The notes beneath the pieces were generated by a model, which searched no databases, was not told the origin of the DNA, and saw only the letters and a list, made by a program, of their open reading frames with translations. Position numbers and translations under genes: made by a program. 64,000 nucleotides of DNA, from positions 69,667,021-69,731,020 of the forward strand of contig CM034300.1 of the NCBI GenBank assembly GCA_019925795.1, written 5' to 3'. This DNA comes from Dendrobium chrysotoxum (Eukaryota; Streptophyta; Magnoliopsida; Asparagales; Orchidaceae). This document shows positions 59,008 through 64,000 of the stretch, one piece after another; positions within the stretch are counted from its first letter, which is position 1; every line of letters starts with the position of its first letter.

Positions 59008-62000
59008 AGAGTGTGACTATTATGATATTAAGTTCATATTTTTCAAATAAAAAATTAGTAGACATACTTGTTCAAATGATATTATTAGGGGCATATAAAA
59101 TTAATTTTATCTTAAATGTCGTTCAAATATAATTTTTTTAAGCCAAACATTATTTGTTTTATGAAATATAAATATATAAAAATTTAGCGAAAAAATTAAA
59201 GCAGAAAAAGGTGGTTGTTGTGCTCCCATCAATATTATGATTTAACGGCTGCTTGGTTGCCTGTAAAAAGAGTTTTAAGTATTTTAAACGCAAGGGTTTT
59301 GAGAATATTGGTGTTTGGTTTGAAGAAAAATAAATGCATTGTGATATTTTGGTGCATTTGAAAATCAACTTTTAGTTTATTTTTTATGTATTTGGAATAG
59401 TGAGTTTTAAATATATCAGAAATTTGTTATAATTATATGCATATTAAATAGGTTTTAAAATTTTAAAAAAGCAATAATATAAATATAATTTTAATAAGAA
59501 TAATAGTATAATATTTAATTATATATATAAACTTATGATCTTACTTTTTATAAATTATATGTATTTTTAGCTCAAATTTTAACTCAAGAAATTTCAGACC
59601 TTTAACTCATGTAGAATGCTCACAAGTTTTTGGTCTCAAATCATAGGAGAATTTTAAGTGGTTCTTTTTATATAGTGTAAAGCAAAATTCATAAGTAATA
59701 AATAAAGTTGTATGATGTTGTAAGCTAGCAGCTTCATATTTTTTGGTTAAATTTATTTGCATAAGCTTATGCCTTTAAATATATATTTAAAATTAAAAAT
59801 TTTTAAGTAAATAAAAAATAATATTAAATTTTATTTAAAATTAAAAATAATATTTGTTGAATTGATTGGTTCAACCAAATCGGAACTAGTTTGGCAGTTT
59901 ACTAGTTGAACAGTTGGTTTGAATTGGTTTGCAGCGGTTTAATGTGAATATGGTTTTCCAACTTGATCGGATCGAGAATTTCAACAGTTTATGATTGAAA
60001 CGGTCGAACCGGCCAGTCCGATTCGTTTTTAAAAGCAATGCTTGTAGGACAATAGGACATAAGGTCGAGAAGGAAGGGGTTGTCCATATTTTGCCATTAT
60101 GCCTACATAATAAGAAGTTTAGAAACTAGAGGAAGGCAGGCCATATGTTGTAGTTATACATAAGAGTGATACCAATATATTAGGTTTTAAAAAAAGAACC
60201 CAAAAGAATAAGAGTATTTGATCAAAGGTTTTACATTTCTATTAAAAAAGAGATACAAGCTCATCCATCCATGTGTCATTAATTAATCTTCTCTACTGGG
60301 TTGATGAGGACTAATTTTTCTCTTTCAAGTCTTAGATGCTAGGACTGATAATAAGGACGAGACATAGGAGTGGGCAATGGAAACATAGTGTAGTTCTAAT
60401 AGTTGAATACTCCGACTATATTATTAGATAGTTGGGAGATCTTTTAATTTGTTGAAAGTGTGATTCCAATATTTGAATACTTTTTATATTAAACTCACTT
60501 TCTATTTTTGCAACACAATGATTCTTTATATTGTTTAACAAGGGAGCAAATATGGTGTTATTCAAAATCTAATGGATCTATTATAGTTGTATTGAATGAA
60601 TCATTTTAGTATCATTACTATAAAATAGGCGTCTCCATTTTTCACATGCTCAAGAAAAATGACTCCTTCAAGCAGCCTGATGTGGCACTACTATACACTG
60701 TTAGAGATAAGTTCCTAACATCATGGATTGATGCAGAACTCATAAATTTTGTAATTAACTAAAAGAAAGCTCATTGGTTTGTATGTAAGATCTCAATTGA
60801 GATGATGTACATGTTATTGTATGACTTTGATCACTCTTGCACCTCAATATATATATCTTATGAGAAATGATGAATGTGTTATTCAAGTTCTTCTCAAGGC
60901 TGCTGGACTAGTCTTTATTTTTTAACGAAGGATATGATTTTTTTCTTCCAAAGCTTCTTAGACATGGAGGAAGCCTAGCACAGATGAGGTCATGATGTCT
61001 ATAATAAGATCATCCATTTCAAAATTCTTACATATATAGTATGAAGATTGCTTTATACCTTATTTATAGCTATGATTAAGGAGTTTATTCAATATAATAT
61101 ATCATATGCTTTATATATCAATAAAAAATCTTATAGAAATTACATCTTATCTCATCTCATATAATTCTTCTTGGATCATTTATGAATTTACATTAATGTA
61201 AATCCATAGTTCTATTTATAATCATAATGTAAATAGTACTTTTTTAATTCTTTCACTAATCAAATTTATATTATTTTGAATTAACATATATTGTGGTATA
61301 AATGTTAAGTTATAGCTCTTGAATTGCATTATATGTATGCATATTGTGCTATCTCTCTTTAAATGTATTATGTCGTGTTATGGCTATTGTATTACATCAA
61401 CTATAATTTATTATTGTAATTGCACTCGCTTTGATGTATAAATCTTATAGTCCACTTTATTATAATTCATATTTGAATCGTGATCAAACGATCTTACCGA
61501 GTAATGATCGAACAATCCTCGAACCATAATCGAATAATTTTTAAATCATATTCAAACAATCATTGAATGATGATCTAACAAATTTTAAATCATAATCGAA
61601 CAATCTTCAAAGTATATTTAAATATTGTTAGAACATGATTTGTTCGAATATGGTCTAAAGAAGATTCAATTAAGTATCGAATATGAGCCCAAAATATGCT
61701 GTAAAATTGTTTGAACATTATCAAATCTCATTCAAAATATTTTTTTTGTTGTGGCAGAGTTAAAATAAGTTGCTGACAGTCAATATAAGAGTATTTTGTT
61801 CCAAATGAAACTTTCAAATATATTCTCCCAATAAAATAAATAACGTGTCATTTCTTTAATTTTCACTATTACGGGGCATATAAAGCTAAAGTTTTCTAAT
61901 CAAATTTTATTCATATATCTTCACCTAAAATTTTCTTTTTTTTTTTAATGAGAGCTACCCAATGGTAAAAGAAAAATTATGTGCAGAAAACAGAAAATAA

Positions 62001-62157
62001 ATAAAGTGCTGGAACTTAATTAAAATAAAATTAACATTGTTAACTTTTAGTTATTCCAATTAAATTAAAAGAATTGAATACTAAATTTAAAATTAATACT
62101 CTATTTATTATCCAGTGGCGGGTTCTTACAATCGAAAATCGCACAGATCTCACCGCC
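59008..62157. other. AT-rich intergenic region between the kinase and the next gene
   Basis: 3.1 kb with no recognised gene or element ends. It contains the 22-bp minisatellite at 61476–61631. The promoter of the gene starting at 62158 must lie at its right end; I see AT-rich sequence with CTATTTATTA at about 62101 but no convincing TATA box. Confidence 0.5.
61476..61631. repeat. 22-bp minisatellite, about seven units
   Basis: Units begin at 61476 (24 bp), 61500, 61522, 61544, 61566, 61588 and 61610, in exact 22-bp register. The consensus is near AATCATAATCGAACAATCTTCA. It is about 530 bp upstream of the next gene's ATG. Confidence 0.85.
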
Positions 62158-62694
62158 ATGACGGCTCCCCCTTCTTCCTCCGCTCCCCAATCCACCGCGG
62201 ATACCGTCACCTCTCCGCAACCCTCCCCCTCCTCCTCAAAACCCTTCCTCACTTCCCCCACCCCATCTTCTTCTTCCATCCGCTCTCCCATGTTCTCCGC
62301 TCAGCCTCTTCTTGGCAAGCCTATCAACTCCTCCGCTCCGCCTCCTCCTTCACACGGCATTCTTTATCCCGTCGGAGCCTCCGTTCACCGGGGATTCCCG
62401 GTGAGATCCTCCGGTGGTGTTCGCGCTGTCGATCAGTTGGTTACTGTGGCCAATCCTGCAGCGTACCTTCGAAGCAGCAGCCCCATGGCGGTTATGAACT
62501 TTGCCGCCGCGATGGCCGCCGCGTCACAACCTAGGCCCTATTTATATGGCGGCGTTGAGCACACCGCCGCCGCAGCAGCAGCTGCGACTGCTGCATCTCA
62601 TGGTATGAGGCCGCCACCGCCGCAGGGGCAGCAGCAAGCTCATCCTTTTGTGGTCCCACGTCCTGGAGTTTCCCGAGGGGCTTCAGTTACCAAG
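62158..62694 (+). CDS. First coding exon of a Pro/Ser/Ala-rich protein gene
   Basis: 179 codons from an ATG in good context (CACCGCCATGA) to a GTTTGC donor at 62695 (…ACC AAG|GT), phase 0. The protein starts MTAPPSSSAPQS, is rich in Ser/Pro to about residue 60, then has SPMFSAQPLLGKPINSS, PPPPSHGILYPVGASVHRGF, VTVANPAAYL, a poly-Ala stretch near residue 145 and PPPPQGQQQAHPF. It is low-complexity and probably disordered; no catalytic domain is visible. GC content is much higher than the flanks, as is common for a real 5' exon. I do not recognise the gene. The frame also opens upstream to 62074 but has no ATG there. Following exons lie right of the window or beyond the LINE relic. Confidence 0.82.
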
Positions 62695-63319
62695 GTTTGC
62701 TTTTTTCTACTCGTATTACAGCTTTATCGTGGCAATTATAGCTGTTTGATTTAACTTATACTACCTAATGTCATTGAATGGCAAGTGTAAGATATTTGAT
62801 TTTTTTTAATTTATTTTAAACATCTGTTTGGTGAATGAAATGAAGGTTCTCTTTTGATGAATTTTAGATTTCGGTTAAATTTGGTAATATTTAGATGTTA
62901 AAACTATTTGACAACATATACGGAATAAAATAATACAAAAAGTTATGATAATCACCATTGATCCTTTTAGATAACTCGACATTTATTATTAATACATCAT
63001 TACATTATTTAATTAAGATTATATCATATTATTTGATTAAATTAAAATTAATGATTAAACCAAGCACACTGCATTGATAGGCAACACCGTTATACGGATA
63101 GTGTTGTTATACATGTAAACATTGAACGAAACATACCTCTATAGATAAACTGGAGTTTCTGATAAAGAAATCACACGGCTTGTAGTAGATCCAACATTAT
63201 TTCAAAAATCTTTGCATCTTGCCTTTGGTATGTATTAATCTTTGCTTGTTATTGATCTATGGAAGCATAAATGGTTGTGATATTGATTGGCACGGGGGTT
63301 GAGATGTTCAAGATTCTAA
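62695..63319 (+). other. Start of the intron after the Pro/Ser/Ala-rich exon
   Basis: AT-rich sequence following the splice donor with no coding similarity recognised until the LINE relic. Confidence 0.45.
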
Positions 63320-64000
63320 CATTCATCAAAAGCCTATGATATGGAGCCATATAATAAAGTTATGAGATAGAGTAATAGAACATATACATAGAAAGGTACA
63401 TCAGTTTTAGAGAATTAATGTTGTTTCGTGTTAGAAAAATCCATTTTTTAATGTGTTTTAAGACTTAATATAAGGTATAGAGGGTAGATAAATGTTCTTC
63501 ATATGATTTTATTTATCTTAAGAAGGGATATGATCAAGTAGGGCAAGAATTGATTTTGTGGGCATTAAGGAATAAAATAGTGTATGCCAAAGGTATGTTT
63601 ATGTTATTAAAGATATGAATGATGGGGCAGTGATTAATATTAGGAGTTTGTAGAGTGATCAAAGAGTTTTCAAGTACAATTGCTATATCAAAGAACGACA
63701 CGGGGTTCATATCCTTTTGATTTGGTTATGAATATACTTAAGAAGGATATTCAAAGCGAGCTACTTTATTTCATGTTTCTCACAAATAATATAGTTCTAG
63801 GCGAGACATATGTTGAATGAAATGAAAAGTTAAAACAATTGGAGAAAATGTTTAGCTATAGATGACTTAGAATCATTATAATAAATGTTAAGTATATGGT
63901 ATGCAGTTTTAGCAGGTTTGATATTAACATGTATCATCTAATATCACTAGGAGATGAAATAATACATTGATATGATCGGTTTAAATATCTTGAATCTATT
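63320..64000 (+). pseudogene. Decayed LINE reverse transcriptase (runs off window)
   Basis: In shifting frames the + strand recalls plant RTE/L1-type RT: an SHIIKL…DRVIEH stretch at about 63341–63390, KKGYDQVGQELILWALRNK at about 63520–63575 (cf. the usual KAYDRVP), a degraded region where the FADD motif would fall at about 63765–63800, and RFKYLESI at about 63978–63999 (cf. RYLGSI). There are many stops and frame changes. It is probably the same broad LINE group as the relic at 42293/53162, and it lies in the intron of the second gene. Confidence 0.75.

Noticed and set aside
62115..62534. 139-codon frame overlapping the Pro/Ser/Ala-rich exon
   Set aside because: An out-of-frame shadow in GC-rich coding sequence. 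The ATG context, donor and composition favour the other frame.

Overview
The window is nuclear DNA from a flowering plant. The evidence is GT–AG introns, Ty3/gypsy chromoviruses primed by initiator-Met tRNA, a Cassandra element carrying 5S-rRNA-derived sequence, Tourist-like and Mutator-like MITEs, and decayed non-LTR (LINE) retroelements. Base composition is AT-rich. I cannot name the species; the layout suggests a non-grass plant with large, transposon-filled introns.

The main host gene is on the + strand. It is an ABC1/UbiB-type (ADCK-like) atypical kinase whose last ten coding exons lie between 6109 and 58594. Exons are at 6109–6175, 18983–19068, 19198–19248, 29979–30026, 30383–30503, 30591–30771, 57897–58034, 58113–58225, 58300–58362 and 58443–58594. 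All exon junctions keep one open frame (339 codons plus stop). The upstream exons lie to the left of the window. Three introns of about 12.8, 10.7 and 27.1 kb hold nearly all the repeats.

Repeats, left to right: a decayed chromovirus (1–3240, minus) with an LTR remnant at 4838–5104; a solo LTR (5519–6026); two opposed solo LTRs of a large-LTR chromovirus (7383–9754 and 11537–13866); a Tourist-like MITE (10209–10328); short LTR-like elements bounded by TGATG…CATCA (14905–15535, 21249–21949, 32415–33243); a repeat-array district at 24.5–28.3 kb; an old chromovirus with both LTRs (31756–38763), itself hit by one of the short elements and by a Cassandra TRIM (35974–36682); and a young 10.7-kb Tekay-like chromovirus (42491–53156) that cut a LINE relic in two. 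Many insertions have exact target-site duplications visible on both sides.

Downstream of the kinase there is a Mutator-type MITE (58805–58998), about 3 kb of AT-rich intergenic DNA with a 22-bp minisatellite, and the first coding exon of a second + strand gene (62158–62694) encoding a Pro/Ser/Ala-rich protein I do not recognise. Its following intron or flank contains another decayed LINE reverse transcriptase running off the right edge.

The host gene looks intact throughout. None of the retrotransposon coding regions does: each has frameshifts, stops, deletions or lost catalytic residues.
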